Under the pieces are notes generated by a model. It saw nothing but the letters and a program-made list of their open reading frames with translations, made no database searches and was not told where the DNA came from. This document shows, piece after piece, positions 38,537-48,609 of a DNA stretch of 64,000 bases (positions are counted from its first letter, which is position 1; each line of letters starts with the position of its first letter). Both the position numbers and the translations under genes were made by a program. The stretch is from VXYL01 sp963422285 (lineage in GTDB: Bacteria > Pseudomonadota > Gammaproteobacteria > Pseudomonadales > Azotimanducaceae): NCBI GenBank assembly GCA_963422285.2, contig CAXXJO010000001.1, positions 310,001 through 374,000 of the forward strand. The letters are read 5' to 3'.

Positions 38537-40014
38537 ACCGGCGCCCTGGCGAACTTCGGCGGCGTACGCAGGTGCCAGTCGGTTTCGCGCTGGAACGCTT
38601 CGGCGAGGGCCAGCAGTCGATCTTCAGCGAAGTGCGGCCCGATCAGCTGTAGGCCCACAGGCAGATGACCGAGGCGCCCGCAGGGGATGCTCAACGCCGG
38701 CAGTCCGGCGAGGCTGGCGGGCACGGTGAAGACGTCGTGCTGGTACATGACAGTCGGGTCGTCAAGTTGATCCGCCGCGGTCTCCTTGCGCCCGAGGCCC
38801 CTCTCGAACGCCGGGCTGGGGGTGGCTGGCGCAAGCATCAAGTCCACTTGCTCGAAGGCGTCGAGGAAGTCCTGGCGAATGAGGCGGCGCAGGCACTGCG
38901 CCTTCCTATAGTAGGCGTCGTAGTAGCCTACCGACAGCGTGTAGGTGCCGGTCAGGATGCGGCGCTTGACCTCGGTGCCGAATGCTTCGCTGCGGGAGCG
39001 GCGGTAGAGATCTTGAATATCCGCAGGGTTCCCTGCCCGGTACCCGTAGCGGACGCCGTCGTAGCGCGCCAGGTTGGCGGATGCTTCCGCGCAGGAGACA
39101 ACGTAGTAGGCTGGCACCGCGAACCGCGTGTGCGGCAGCGAGATATCCCGACAGCGGTGACCGAGGCGTTCGACTTCCCGCACGGCTTCTTCCAGCACAC
39201 GGGTCAAGTCGCCTTCAAGGCCGCACCAGTATTCCGCTGGAATGCCTATGGTCAGGGCATCGTGGTCGCCTAGGTCGCCAGTGGCACCGACCGCAGCACT
39301 GGTGGAGTCCAGCCGGTCGTGTCCTTCCATGTGGTGCAGCAGGATGCGAAGATCGGCAGCGGAGCGAGCCATTGGCCCGCCTTGGTCGAAGCTGGACGCG
39401 AACGCCACCATGCCGTAGCGGGACACGCGCCCGTAGGTGGGCTTCAAGCCGCTGATGCCGCACAGCGCCGCCGGCTGGCGGATGGAGCCGCCGGTATCCG
39501 TGCCGGTGGCGGCAGGCACGAGGCCAGCGGCCACCGCAGCCGCCGAACCGCCCGAAGAGCCGCCGGGCACTCGGTTCCCGTCCCAGGGGTTCGCTACCGG
39601 GCCGAAGTGGCTGGTTTCGTTGGACGAGCCCATAGCGAATTCATCCATGTTGGTCTTGCCCAGCATCACCGCCCCGGCGGCGGCCAGCTTGGCTACCACG
39701 GTGGCATCGTAGGGCGCGATGAAGTTGGCGAGCATGTTCGAGGCGCAGGTAGTGGGAACGCCGGCGGTGCAGAAGATATCCTTGTGGGCGATGGGTACTC
39801 CTACGAGGTCGCGAGCGCCCTGCCGAGCGATCATGGCGTCGGCCCGCTTCGCGTTCGCTAGCGCGGACTCTGCGCAAATGGTGATGAAGCTGTTGAGCTC
39901 CGCAGCGACCGCGATGCGCTGCAAGTACTGGTCGACCAGTTCCACGGCGCTCACCGTACCGGCGGCAAGCGCTTGGCGGATCTGGCCGATGGTGGCGAAC
40001 GGCCCGATGCTCAC
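38533..40014 (-). CDS. gatA: aspartyl/glutamyl-tRNA amidotransferase subunit A
   Basis: GatA is the amidase subunit that frees ammonia from glutamine. The 493-residue protein has the Ser-cisSer-Lys triad: Lys in GVPIAHKDIF, the cis-serine in GGSSGGSAAAVAAG, and the nucleophilic Ser in GTDTGGSIRQPA. The start is GTG at 40014, overlapping the gatC stop as GTGA; there is no ATG at the family start. gatC, gatA and gatB form one operon. Confidence 0.96.
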   Translation of the reverse strand: MSIGPFATIGQIRQALAAGTVSAVELVDQYLQRIAVAAELNSFITICAESALANAKRADAMIARQGARDLVGVPIAHKDIFCTAGVPTTCASNMLANFIAPYDATVVAKLAAAGAVMLGKTNMDEFAMGSSNETSHFGPVANPWDGNRVPGGSSGGSAAAVAAGLVPAATGTDTGGSIRQPAALCGISGLKPTYGRVSRYGMVAFASSFDQGGPMARSAADLRILLHHMEGHDRLDSTSAAVGATGDLGDHDALTIGIPAEYWCGLEGDLTRVLEEAVREVERLGHRCRDISLPHTRFAVPAYYVVSCAEASANLARYDGVRYGYRAGNPADIQDLYRRSRSEAFGTEVKRRILTGTYTLSVGYYDAYYRKAQCLRRLIRQDFLDAFEQVDLMLAPATPSPAFERGLGRKETAADQLDDPTVMYQHDVFTVPASLAGLPALSIPCGRLGHLPVGLQLIGPHFAEDRLLALAEAFQRETDWHLRTPPKFARAPV

Positions 40015-40298
40015 TCGACCACCCTGGGAACCAGATAGTGGCCGTCGCGCACCGCCAGCGCGATGCGCTGGTAGCGATCCCGATCGACGGTCTCGGTCAC
40101 CTGGTCGGGGCGCAGCGGTTGCACCCCGTCCAACGGGTGGGCGAGGGGTTCGACGCCGGCGGTGTCCACCGCCTGTATGGCGTCGACGAGTTCGATGATC
40201 CGCTCGAGATCTATCTGAACCTGGGCTCGCTCGTCCGCGGCCAGGTCGAGCGCGGATAGGCGTGCGAGCTTGTCGATGGCGTCGGCGTCCAATGGCAT
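40011..40298 (-). CDS. gatC: aspartyl/glutamyl-tRNA amidotransferase subunit C
   Basis: GatC is the small scaffold that wraps GatA and GatB. The 95-residue protein starts with DAIDKLARLSALDL, has a central helix (ERIIELVDAIQAVDTAGVEPL), a HPLDGVQPLRPDQVTE segment, and ends DGHYLVPRVVE, the family tail that becomes buried in GatA. The ATG at 40298 fits the family; longer starts are out of family. mreB is transcribed divergently 163 bases away. Confidence 0.94.
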   Translation of the reverse strand: MPLDADAIDKLARLSALDLAADERAQVQIDLERIIELVDAIQAVDTAGVEPLAHPLDGVQPLRPDQVTETVDRDRYQRIALAVRDGHYLVPRVVE

Positions 40299-40461
40299 GG
40301 TCCAAGTGTACGGCAACGATCCGCTCTTGGCGCGTGTGGATCGGTCGGCGCGCTTTCCCTTGGTTCTCCCAAATTCCTCGTGAATGGTTGGCGCCGGCGG
40401 CTCCTGGAACATGGTACAGTGGCCAATTACGCATTGTTGCCGACTAGTTGCTCGAACATTG

Positions 40462-41520
40462 ATGCTCAAACAGCTGCGCGGATTGTTTTCGCGGAACTTG
40501 TCCATCGACCTCGGCACCGCCAACACGCTCGTCTATGCCCAAGGCGAAGGGATCATCCTCGACGAGCCCTCGGTGGTGGCGTTCCGCGACGAGGGCGGTC
40601 GTCCCAAGGTCATTGCCGTCGGCAGCGACGCCAAGCAGATGCTCGGCAAGACGCCGGCCAACATTCGCGCCATCCGCCCGCTCAAGGACGGCGTCATCGC
40701 CGATCTCGATGTCACCGAAGAGATGCTCAAGCACTTCGTCGCCAAGGTCCATTTGAACATCTCGAAAATGCCCTTCTTCAAGCACACCCTGGTGCGGCCG
40801 AGCCCGCGCATGCTCATCAGCGTACCCTGCAAGTCCACGCTGGTAGAACGCAAGGCGATCCGTCAGGCGGGGCAATCCGCCGGTTCCCGGGATGTGCGGC
40901 TGATCGAGGAACCGATGGCCGCGGCCATCGGCGCCGGTCTGCCGGTGCATGAAGCCGTCGGCACCCTGGTGGTGGACATCGGCGGCGGCACCACGGAGAT
41001 CGCCGTCATCTCCCTAAGCGGCATAGTCTACTCCGACACCGTGCGCGTCGGCGGCGACCGCTTCGACGAGAACATCGTCAACTACGTACGCCGCACTCAA
41101 GGCAGTCTCATCGGGGAGGCCATGGCGGAACGCATCAAGCAGAAGATCGGTGTCGCCTACGAGCAGCAGGAGAACCAGGAAACCAAGGTGCGCGGGCACA
41201 ATCTCGCTCTCGGCGTACCGCACGCCTTCAGCCTCAACACCAGCGACGTCCTCAAGGCCCTGCAGGACTCGCTGGAGATTGTGGTGCAGGGGGTCAAGAA
41301 CGCGCTGGAAGAGACGCCCCCGGAACTGTCCGCGGACATCGCGGAAACCGGCTTGGTGCTGACTGGCGGCGGTGCCTTGCTCAAGGATATCGACGTGCTG
41401 CTGGCCGAGGAAACCGGCCTGCCGGTGATCGTCGCCGAGGATCCGCTCACCTGCGTCGCCCGCGGCGGCGGCAAGGCGCTGGAGGACTTCGATGGCTATG
41501 CGGACCTGTTGTGGACGTAG
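40462..41520 (+). CDS. mreB: rod shape-determining actin-like protein MreB
   Basis: MreB is the bacterial actin that steers elongation-phase peptidoglycan synthesis. The 352-residue protein has SIDLGTANTLVY (phosphate 1), VVDIGGGTTEIAVIS (phosphate 2), LIEEPMAAAIGAGLP and the adenosine motif LTGGGALLKDID. The N-terminus keeps LFSRNLSIDL, the short amphipathic membrane anchor region. It leads the mreBCD cluster. The start is the ATG at 40462 rather than the upstream in-frame ATG at 40384. Confidence 0.97.
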   Translation: MLKQLRGLFSRNLSIDLGTANTLVYAQGEGIILDEPSVVAFRDEGGRPKVIAVGSDAKQMLGKTPANIRAIRPLKDGVIADLDVTEEMLKHFVAKVHLNISKMPFFKHTLVRPSPRMLISVPCKSTLVERKAIRQAGQSAGSRDVRLIEEPMAAAIGAGLPVHEAVGTLVVDIGGGTTEIAVISLSGIVYSDTVRVGGDRFDENIVNYVRRTQGSLIGEAMAERIKQKIGVAYEQQENQETKVRGHNLALGVPHAFSLNTSDVLKALQDSLEIVVQGVKNALEETPPELSADIAETGLVLTGGGALLKDIDVLLAEETGLPVIVAEDPLTCVARGGGKALEDFDGYADLLWT

Positions 41521-41612
41521 TAGCGACGCGCCCTGCCCGCCGGTCGCAAGAAACGCCTTGGCCATGCACTTGACCAAGCAGTGGAGAAGGTCGGGATTGG
41601 GCTACTCTGCGA

Positions 41613-42545
41613 TTGGCGCGTGATTCGCGTCGGGCGGTTTCCATCAAAGAGTTGTTCGTCCGCGAGACCGGTGCCGGCTACAAGCTGCTGGCGCTGATCG
41701 TTGCGTCCTGCGTTCTCGTCGTGGCCGATGCTCGAACGCGGCTGCTGGAGACGGTCAGCGTCGCGCTCGATACCGTGGTCGCGCCGCTGTATGCCGCGGC
41801 CCGCTTCCCGCACCAAGTTGGCAGTCAGGTAGCCGAGGTCTTCTCGTCTCGCTCTCGACTGCTGCGCAGAAACGCCGAGCTGGAACGCGATCTGCTGAAG
41901 ATGAAAGGCATCGTCGCCCGCTACGAAGGAATCCTCGACAAGAACGAGCGCCTGCAGAAACTGCTCGATGCAAGCGCCCAGCGTACCCAACTGCGCAGCG
42001 ACATGCTGATCGCGGATGTAGTGCAGGCATCGACCGATCGGCTGGAAGTCGTCATCGACAAGGGGCGGATGCACGGCATCGAAGTTGGTCAGGCGGTCAT
42101 CGACTCAGAGGGGGTGTTTGGCCAAGTCGTCGAGAGCGCGGCGCTCACCAGCCGGGTACTGCTGATTGCCGATGCCCGCCACTCGCTGCCGGTACGGGTA
42201 TTGCGCAACAACGTACGCACTATCGCTGCCGGCAACGGCCAGGACCGGCTGAGCTTGAAGCACGTCGCCGTCACGCTGGACATCGTCGAGGGCGATCAGC
42301 TGGTTACTTCCGGTCTGGGCGACCGCTTTCCGCCGGACTTTCGGGTGGGCGAGGTGGAATCCGTGGTGCGCGACCAGACCCAGCCGTTCGCGGATATCAT
42401 CGTGCTGCCGTTCGCGGAGCTGGATCGATCACGCCAAGTGCTGGTGGTGTTCGCGGAGCGGCCAGAGGAAGCGGGGCCGCAGCAAGCGGCAGCGGAAGAT
42501 CTGTCGGCCACGAACTACGAGTCTCCGGCGGAGGCAGCGCCTTGA
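41613..42545 (+). CDS. mreC: rod shape-determining protein MreC
   Basis: MreC is a bitopic periplasmic scaffold that links MreB to PBP2 and RodA. The 310-residue protein has one N-terminal helix (KLLALIVASCVLVVADA), a periplasmic coiled coil (about 75-115, RRNAELERDLLKMKGIVARYEG) and the beta-barrel MreC core (DMLIADVV, GQAVIDSEGVFGQVVE, LTSRVLLIADARHSLPV). I use the TTG at 41613; the start is not firm because no clear Shine-Dalgarno is near. The C-terminal tail is Glu/Ala-rich. Confidence 0.94.
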   Translation: MARDSRRAVSIKELFVRETGAGYKLLALIVASCVLVVADARTRLLETVSVALDTVVAPLYAAARFPHQVGSQVAEVFSSRSRLLRRNAELERDLLKMKGIVARYEGILDKNERLQKLLDASAQRTQLRSDMLIADVVQASTDRLEVVIDKGRMHGIEVGQAVIDSEGVFGQVVESAALTSRVLLIADARHSLPVRVLRNNVRTIAAGNGQDRLSLKHVAVTLDIVEGDQLVTSGLGDRFPPDFRVGEVESVVRDQTQPFADIIVLPFAELDRSRQVLVVFAERPEEAGPQQAAAEDLSATNYESPAEAAP

Positions 42546-43036
42546 ACCCCGCCAAGGGTGGCTGGCTGATCCTGCTGACGCTGATCGGCACCATGATCCT
42601 CGCCGTCGCCCAGCTGCCGGGAGATGTTCCTGATTGGCTGCGCTGGCTGCGCCCGGACTGGGCGGTAGCGGTGTTCTTTTTCTGGACCGTGGCGGCGCCG
42701 AGGCGGACCGGCATGGTCTCCGCCTGGATCGCCGGGCTGTTGTTCGACGCCCTGCTCGGCCACCCGCTGGGCCTGCACGGTGCCGGCTTCGCCTTCACCA
42801 CGTTCGTCGCGTCCCGCTTCCACGAACGGCTGAGCATGTACCCCTTGGCTCAGCAGGCTGCAACGGTGCTGGCGATCGCTGCCATCGTCGACCTGGCCAA
42901 TGGACTGGCGCTGGCCGCCATCGAAGACGCCGAGCTGTCGCCGTTGCTAGTGCTGCCGGCGCTGACCACGATGCTGGTCTATCCCGTACTCGCCCAGATC
43001 CTGCGTCGGCTCGCGGACAGATATCCGGTATCGTGA
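42542..43036 (+). CDS. mreD: rod shape-determining protein MreD
   Basis: The 164-residue integral membrane protein has about five helices and the MreD layout: LLTLIGTMILAVAQLP, LRPDWAVAVFFFW, GMVSAWIAGLLFDALLGHPLGLHG (the family's conserved loop), and a C-terminal LPALTTMLVYPVLAQIL. It starts at a TTG that overlaps the mreC stop (TTGA), so translation is probably coupled. Confidence 0.93.
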   Translation: MNPAKGGWLILLTLIGTMILAVAQLPGDVPDWLRWLRPDWAVAVFFFWTVAAPRRTGMVSAWIAGLLFDALLGHPLGLHGAGFAFTTFVASRFHERLSMYPLAQQAATVLAIAAIVDLANGLALAAIEDAELSPLLVLPALTTMLVYPVLAQILRRLADRYPVS

Positions 43037-43038
43037 AA

Positions 43039-43056
43039 CAAGGGCCATGGCCCTTG
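43039..43056. terminator. perfect 18-bp palindrome just after mreD
   Basis: CAAGGGCCATGGCCCTTG starts three bases after the mreD stop and can fold as a 7-bp stem with a CATG loop. There is no T tract, so it is not a standard Rho-independent terminator. The 264 bases from 43037 to 43300 hold no gene; maf (yhdE), usual here, is absent. Confidence 0.4.
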
Positions 43057-43300
43057 CCAAAATCAAGACCACCACATCGCATGGCAGGCCAAAGGTTACC
43101 GAGTCCAGGGCATCGGCGGTATATTGAGAAGCCGCATTCGCGGCAGTTGCAGCACCGTCGTCGGCTTGCCGCAGGCGGAAACCGAACTGCCGTCGAGAGC
43201 CTTTGGGGATCGGCACATTGAATCGACGAATCGAAGTTCGACGCATTGCGGTGGCAAAAGAGCCTGCGGAAACAGTTCCGGTAGCGGATGGGCGCATGAA

Positions 43301-44803
43301 ATGTCTCTCGCGAAGACAGAAATTCTGATCGACGTGAACGCGTTTGAAACCCGCGTTGCCCTGCTAGGCGACGGGCATCTCGTCGAGGTGCATCTGCAGC
43401 GCCCAAAGCCGAGCCGGCATGGCGTGGCAGACAACCCCGCTGGCTACAGTCTCACCGGCAACATCTATCGCGGCAGGGTGGAGCGGGTGGTTCCCGGCGT
43501 CCAGGCGGCGTTCGTGGACATCGGCCTGTCGCAACCGGGATTTCTCCATGTCCGCGACTTGGCGGGAGGACGCGCCGGCGCCGAGGGGAAGTCGCCGGAG
43601 ATCGCAGCTCTCGTTCACCCGGGTCAGCGTCTTCTGGTGCAGGTGGACAAGGATCCGATGAACGGCAAAGGGACGCGGCTCACCGCCAACCTCGCCCTCG
43701 CCGGGCGCCACCTGGTGCTGCTGCCCTTGGATGCCCGTATCGGCGTTTCCCGGCGCATCCGCGACGACAGCGAACGAAATCGGCTGAAGACACTGGTGGA
43801 AGCAATCCGCGACGATCTCGGCCAGTCCCACGGCTGCGTCGTACGCACTGTCGGGGAAACCGCAAACGCGGATCAGCTACGCGCCGACTGGCTGTTCCTC
43901 GACCGCCTGTGGCGACACGTCGAGAACCGCGGCAAGACGGCGACGCGGCCAGGACTCGTGTTCGAAGAATCGCCCCTGCCCATCCGCACCGTGCGCGACC
44001 TCGCCGACTCCTCCCTGGAAGCGATCGTCGTCAACGATGACGTCGTCTTCCGACGCGTCGCCGACTACGTCGCCCGCCAGCTGCCGGAATGGCGGGACCG
44101 GGTCCACCGCTACCACGGCACAGCGCCGCTGTTCGAGACGCGGGGCGTGGATGCGGCCATCGAAAGCGCCCTCGACCGGCGCGCACCGCTGCCGAGCGGT
44201 GGCCATCTGATCGTCGAATCCACCGAGGCCATGACCGTCATCGATGTCAACAGCGGCAGCGAGCTGGCCTCGACCAGCATCGCAGAGACCGCCCTCAAGA
44301 CCAATCTGGAAGCCGCCCGGGCCATCCCCCCGCAGCTGCGGCTGCGCAACATCGGCGGCATCGTCGTGGTCGACTTCATCGACATGGAGCAACCAGCCCA
44401 CCGCGACGAGGTGCTGGCCGCGCTGGTCGCCGCTGCCAACGACGACCCGGCCCGCTTCCAGGCATCTGGATTTTCGCCCCTCGGTCTAGTGGAGATCAGC
44501 CGCCGGCGCACCCGCGAGAGCTTGTTGCGCCAACTCTGCGAGCCCTGCGCGGCCTGCGACGGCCGCTCGTTCGTCAAGTCCGTGCAGAGCGTGTGCTGCG
44601 ATATCCTGCGCAGTGTGCGGAATCGCGGCCGTCGCAGCCGCAACTTGGACTGCACCGTGCATGCCGCCGAGGACGTGGTGAGGCGTCTGGAAGGCGAGGA
44701 CGCCTCCCATCTCGCCGCCGTCGCCGACCAAACAGGCCGACCCGTCCGCTTGCGGGCGGAGCCGGGCTACCGCACAGACGAGTACGAATTGGTTGCCCGT
44801 TGA
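43301..44803 (+). CDS. rng: ribonuclease G
   Basis: RNase G is an endonuclease that matures the 5' end of 16S rRNA and degrades some mRNAs. The 500-residue protein (E. coli 489) has the S1 region in GNIYRGRVERVVPGVQAAFVDIG and GFLHVRDL, the metal-binding DVNSGS, FIDMEQPAHRDEV, and the zinc-link cysteines in CEPCAACDGRS. It has no RNase E-type C-terminal scaffold. The start is ATG at 43301. Confidence 0.95.
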   Translation: MSLAKTEILIDVNAFETRVALLGDGHLVEVHLQRPKPSRHGVADNPAGYSLTGNIYRGRVERVVPGVQAAFVDIGLSQPGFLHVRDLAGGRAGAEGKSPEIAALVHPGQRLLVQVDKDPMNGKGTRLTANLALAGRHLVLLPLDARIGVSRRIRDDSERNRLKTLVEAIRDDLGQSHGCVVRTVGETANADQLRADWLFLDRLWRHVENRGKTATRPGLVFEESPLPIRTVRDLADSSLEAIVVNDDVVFRRVADYVARQLPEWRDRVHRYHGTAPLFETRGVDAAIESALDRRAPLPSGGHLIVESTEAMTVIDVNSGSELASTSIAETALKTNLEAARAIPPQLRLRNIGGIVVVDFIDMEQPAHRDEVLAALVAAANDDPARFQASGFSPLGLVEISRRRTRESLLRQLCEPCAACDGRSFVKSVQSVCCDILRSVRNRGRRSRNLDCTVHAAEDVVRRLEGEDASHLAAVADQTGRPVRLRAEPGYRTDEYELVAR

Positions 44804-47800
44804 GCAAGCTGGGACAAAGCGCGGTCATCCTGGCGGCCATCGTTGCCGTGTGCTTCGCCGTGCTGCAATTGGGCGGGCGGGCGCTGTTCTGGCAACTGCC
44901 GCGCCTCGAAACCACGGTCAACGCCATGCTGGCACCCCGGGGCATCGCCATCGAGGGGATGGAAGGTCGCTGGCGAGGCTTGAACCCCGGCCTGTTCGCG
45001 GAGCGCATACGTTTTCCGGACGGCGAAGCCGCTGGTTTCGACTTCGAGCTGGACCTCATCGAAAGCCTGGGACGGAATCGCATCGTGGCGCGGCGCATGA
45101 CAGTGGCGGATGGCCATATGACCATGCACAAAGGGGCGTCCGGCTGGCGCCTGCCGGAGGCTGGCGATGGCGGCTTCGATGTTCCGGCGCTGTTGCTGCA
45201 CAGCGATCAGATCTGGGGCCACTTCCGATTCATCGCCCGGGACGGCACCCGAGCCGCAGCCCTGCACGTCGAGGCAATGCTGATCAACCAGGATGGCCAG
45301 CATCGGTTCCACATCGGTCTGCGCTCGCATGCCCAATGCGCCGACTGTGCGCTGGTGATCGAAGGCGACGTTGCCGCCGACGGCCCGGGCGCGGTGCGCA
45401 TCGACGCCCAGGGGTTCTTCCTCGACCAGCAGTTCGAGGAGATTCTTGGCATCTCCCGGTTCGCCGCGCTCGGAGCGGCCACCTCTTCCTTGCCCGGCAT
45501 CGGACGCCTGCAACTCGCCCTCGCCGGCGACTGGCACCGGGATGTCCGGGGCGAGACGCAAGCGCGTCTCGAACTCGCCCTCGCCGCGACGCGGATGCCG
45601 GGCGCACCGGCGAGGCTGACCGCGGCCTTTACGGCCTGGAACGAGAATGGCGGGTATCGCGGCCGCATCGATGCCCTGTCCCTGGCAAGCGGCGGACACG
45701 TCGCCAACATGGCGAAAGGCGGATTCCAGCTCGCCGGCCTGGATCAACGTCGCCGTGACGAAATGCACGCCGACCTTTGGCTGGCCGAGTTCTCTCTCGC
45801 CGATGTGCTGCCGCCTGTGGCGGCGACATTCGGCGGCGAACATCCGGCGGGACGCTGGCTGGCCGGTCTAGCGCCAGGAGGCGACATCAGGGAATTGGTC
45901 ATCCGCTTCGATGCACAGGGGCTGGCGTTCCATGGCCATGGCACAGGAGGACGTCTTGCCGGCTACAAGGGCGTACCGGAAGTCGCCGACATATCGTTCG
46001 CCGCCAGCGGCCATAGACGGGCGTTGCGGCTGGACTTCGATGGCCGCAACTTCACGTTCGCCTTTCCAGAATTCTTCGCCGCTCGCGGCCCGTACCAGCG
46101 CGGCGGCGGTTCGCTGACTTTCGCCTTGGCCTCCGATGGCTACCTGGGGCTGCGTGGCGATCGCCTGTGGCTCGTCAAGGATGGTTCCCGCATCGACGGC
46201 GGTATCGGGCTGTCGCGTCCAGGCGACCCGTTCGAGGCGCACGTCGTGGTCGCCGGCCAAGTGGATCGCATCGACGTCGCCGCAGCCCGCGACTACCTGC
46301 CTCTGACGCTGGCGCCGAACCTGCGCCGCTGGCTGCTGCACAGCGTCCAAGACGGCACATTGCGAGCGGCCCGCCTGCTCTACCACGGCCACATCAAGAC
46401 GCGATCCGATCTTCCCATGCGACGGGTGGAGATGACGGCCGCCGTATCTAGCGGCACTATCGACTACCACGCCGACTGGCCGGCGGCAAGCGCCATCGAC
46501 GGCGTCCTCGAGATCACCGGCTCGGAAACCCGCATCCGCGGCAGCGCCCGCGCTTTCGATATCGACTTGTCCGACAGCGTGGTGCGGGTGCCGCACCGCG
46601 GGGGTCGCGCCAGGGTGGAACTGCGCGGCGAGACCACGGTGGAGCGCCTGATCGCCTTCGCCTGGGAGACGCCGGCTCACGAGGCCATGCCGTTCCTGTC
46701 AGAAACCTGGACCGGCACGGGGCGCGTGGATTTCGACGCCGAACTGACGGTGCCGCTGCAAGGCCAGGATTTGCGTCCCGGGGACATGCGCCTGGACTTC
46801 CGGTTGCAGGACGTCAGCATCGACCTCGTCGACTTGGGGCTGCATTTCGACGCCATGGACAAGAGCGTCCAGTTCGAATTTCCCGCCCGGCTCGCCAGCG
46901 AAGCCCTGCAGGCCACGCTGTTCGAGGCGCCGGTGCATATCGCCATCGACTCCAACGAAGAGGCCGTGCGCTTCTCCCTGACCGGCTCGGCCTCTGCCGC
47001 CGATGCCTACCGCCTGCTCGGCATCGACGACCTCGGCATCGCTGCCGGGCGCTTCGGCTTCGATGCCGTCTTGTCCGTGTTTCCGACTTCCGAGCGAGCC
47101 ATGGAAATGCATCTCGAAAGCGACCTCGTCGGACTCGAGGTGACGCTGCCGCCACCTCTTGCCAAGGATTCGGAGGTGGCGCGGACCTTGCAAGCGTCGT
47201 TGCAGTTCCTAGACGATCACGTCGCCGCGTCGACTCGCTACGGCGAAACCAGAGGCTGGCTGCATGTAGGCGACGAAGGCATTCGCGCCGGCGCGGTGGG
47301 CATCGGCAAGCGAGAGCCGATGATCGACGCCACGGCTGGACGCGTGGTGCTTGGCGGCGGCATCGGCGAGATCGACTCGGCGACCCTGGCCACCTTGCTC
47401 GCCGACGCGGATGACGGCGGCGATCCCCAGCTCGCAAGGGAACTGCCGTTGGCGTGGGAGCTACGGCAGTTCCGCATCGGACGGCTGGCGCTGGGATCCC
47501 TGGAACTCGCCGATGTGGTGCTCGACGGCTACTCTGACGACGGCGAGATCGACTTCGATATCCAATCCCGGCAGCTGGAGGGCACGGTTTCAAGAACCGG
47601 TACTACGCCTTGGCGGATCAAGTTGCGCGAGCTTCGCCTGCCGGCAGCGCTGACGAACGGCGACCCCCTTGCCAGCGAACTGCTCGACCGACTGATCGCA
47701 GCCGATGTGCGGCTCGACCGCGTCCACCTCGGCGACGAGGACTACGGCACCTGGACGTTCGGCCTGCGCCCGGCATCGGATGGCGTCGCCTTGACCGACA

Positions 47801-48609
47801 TAGCCGCCGACGTCAAGGGGCTGCACATCGAATCCACCGGGCCGGTGTTCTGGTCCAAGGACGGCGAAACCAGCTTCGAGGGGAAGGTATCCGCCGGCAA
47901 CCTGTTCGAGGTGCTGCCGCAGTGGGACTTCGCGCCGAGCATCGAGTCGCAATCGTTCGCTTCCGCCGGCACCCTGCGCTGGCCCGGCTCGCCGCTCAAC
48001 TTCGACTTGGCGCGCATCTCCGGCGCGGCGGCCCTGGAACTGGTTGCGGGCCGCTTCCTGGAGGTAGAGCAGGGGGCCGGCGCGGCCCGCATTCTGAGCC
48101 TCGTCAACTTCTCCACCGTCGTCCAGCGCATGAGCCTGAACTTTTCCGACGTGTTTGGCGAAGGCGTGAGCTTCGAGCGCGTACTCGCCGAGCTAGCCGT
48201 GGCGGACGGCCTCGCCCGCTTCGCCAAGCCGGCGGAAATCGTCGGCACGGGATCGAGCTTCCTCATCACCGGCAGCGTCGATCTCGACAGCGGCGCCCTC
48301 GACAACGAGATGATCGTCACTCTGCCTCTGCACAACAGTCTGCCTTGGTACGCGGCGTTTCTGGCCTTGACCAATCCAGCCAGCGCGGCCGGCGTGCTGG
48401 TGGGCAGACAGGTGTTCAAGGATCAGCTCAAGCGTCTGTCCAGCGGCAAGTACCGCGTCCGCGGCACCTACCACGAGCCCGAGGTGGAATTCGTCGGCAT
48501 TTTCGACAACGATATAACGAACGTCCCGCCCGCTATCGTGCGGGACGGCCAAGACGCCCCTGCGCAGAACACGGCACCAATCCTGGACGCCGGCAAGGAG
48601 AACCAGTGA
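44800..48609 (+). CDS. yhdP: YhdP family AsmA-like envelope protein
   Basis: YhdP is a long AsmA-family protein thought to bridge the envelope and carry phospholipids to the outer membrane. The 1269-residue protein (E. coli 1266) has one N-terminal helix (SAVILAAIVAVCFAVLQL) followed by DUF3971/AsmA repeat beta-rich sequence and the C-terminal AsmA2 block (AARILSLVNFSTVVQRMSL, SSFLITGSVDLDSGALDNEM, ASAAGVLVGRQVFKDQL). It starts at TTG overlapping the rng stop (TTGA). The order rng-yhdP-tldD matches E. coli. Confidence 0.95.
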   Translation: MSKLGQSAVILAAIVAVCFAVLQLGGRALFWQLPRLETTVNAMLAPRGIAIEGMEGRWRGLNPGLFAERIRFPDGEAAGFDFELDLIESLGRNRIVARRMTVADGHMTMHKGASGWRLPEAGDGGFDVPALLLHSDQIWGHFRFIARDGTRAAALHVEAMLINQDGQHRFHIGLRSHAQCADCALVIEGDVAADGPGAVRIDAQGFFLDQQFEEILGISRFAALGAATSSLPGIGRLQLALAGDWHRDVRGETQARLELALAATRMPGAPARLTAAFTAWNENGGYRGRIDALSLASGGHVANMAKGGFQLAGLDQRRRDEMHADLWLAEFSLADVLPPVAATFGGEHPAGRWLAGLAPGGDIRELVIRFDAQGLAFHGHGTGGRLAGYKGVPEVADISFAASGHRRALRLDFDGRNFTFAFPEFFAARGPYQRGGGSLTFALASDGYLGLRGDRLWLVKDGSRIDGGIGLSRPGDPFEAHVVVAGQVDRIDVAAARDYLPLTLAPNLRRWLLHSVQDGTLRAARLLYHGHIKTRSDLPMRRVEMTAAVSSGTIDYHADWPAASAIDGVLEITGSETRIRGSARAFDIDLSDSVVRVPHRGGRARVELRGETTVERLIAFAWETPAHEAMPFLSETWTGTGRVDFDAELTVPLQGQDLRPGDMRLDFRLQDVSIDLVDLGLHFDAMDKSVQFEFPARLASEALQATLFEAPVHIAIDSNEEAVRFSLTGSASAADAYRLLGIDDLGIAAGRFGFDAVLSVFPTSERAMEMHLESDLVGLEVTLPPPLAKDSEVARTLQASLQFLDDHVAASTRYGETRGWLHVGDEGIRAGAVGIGKREPMIDATAGRVVLGGGIGEIDSATLATLLADADDGGDPQLARELPLAWELRQFRIGRLALGSLELADVVLDGYSDDGEIDFDIQSRQLEGTVSRTGTTPWRIKLRELRLPAALTNGDPLASELLDRLIAADVRLDRVHLGDEDYGTWTFGLRPASDGVALTDIAADVKGLHIESTGPVFWSKDGETSFEGKVSAGNLFEVLPQWDFAPSIESQSFASAGTLRWPGSPLNFDLARISGAAALELVAGRFLEVEQGAGAARILSLVNFSTVVQRMSLNFSDVFGEGVSFERVLAELAVADGLARFAKPAEIVGTGSSFLITGSVDLDSGALDNEMIVTLPLHNSLPWYAAFLALTNPASAAGVLVGRQVFKDQLKRLSSGKYRVRGTYHEPEVEFVGIFDNDITNVPPAIVRDGQDAPAQNTAPILDAGKENQ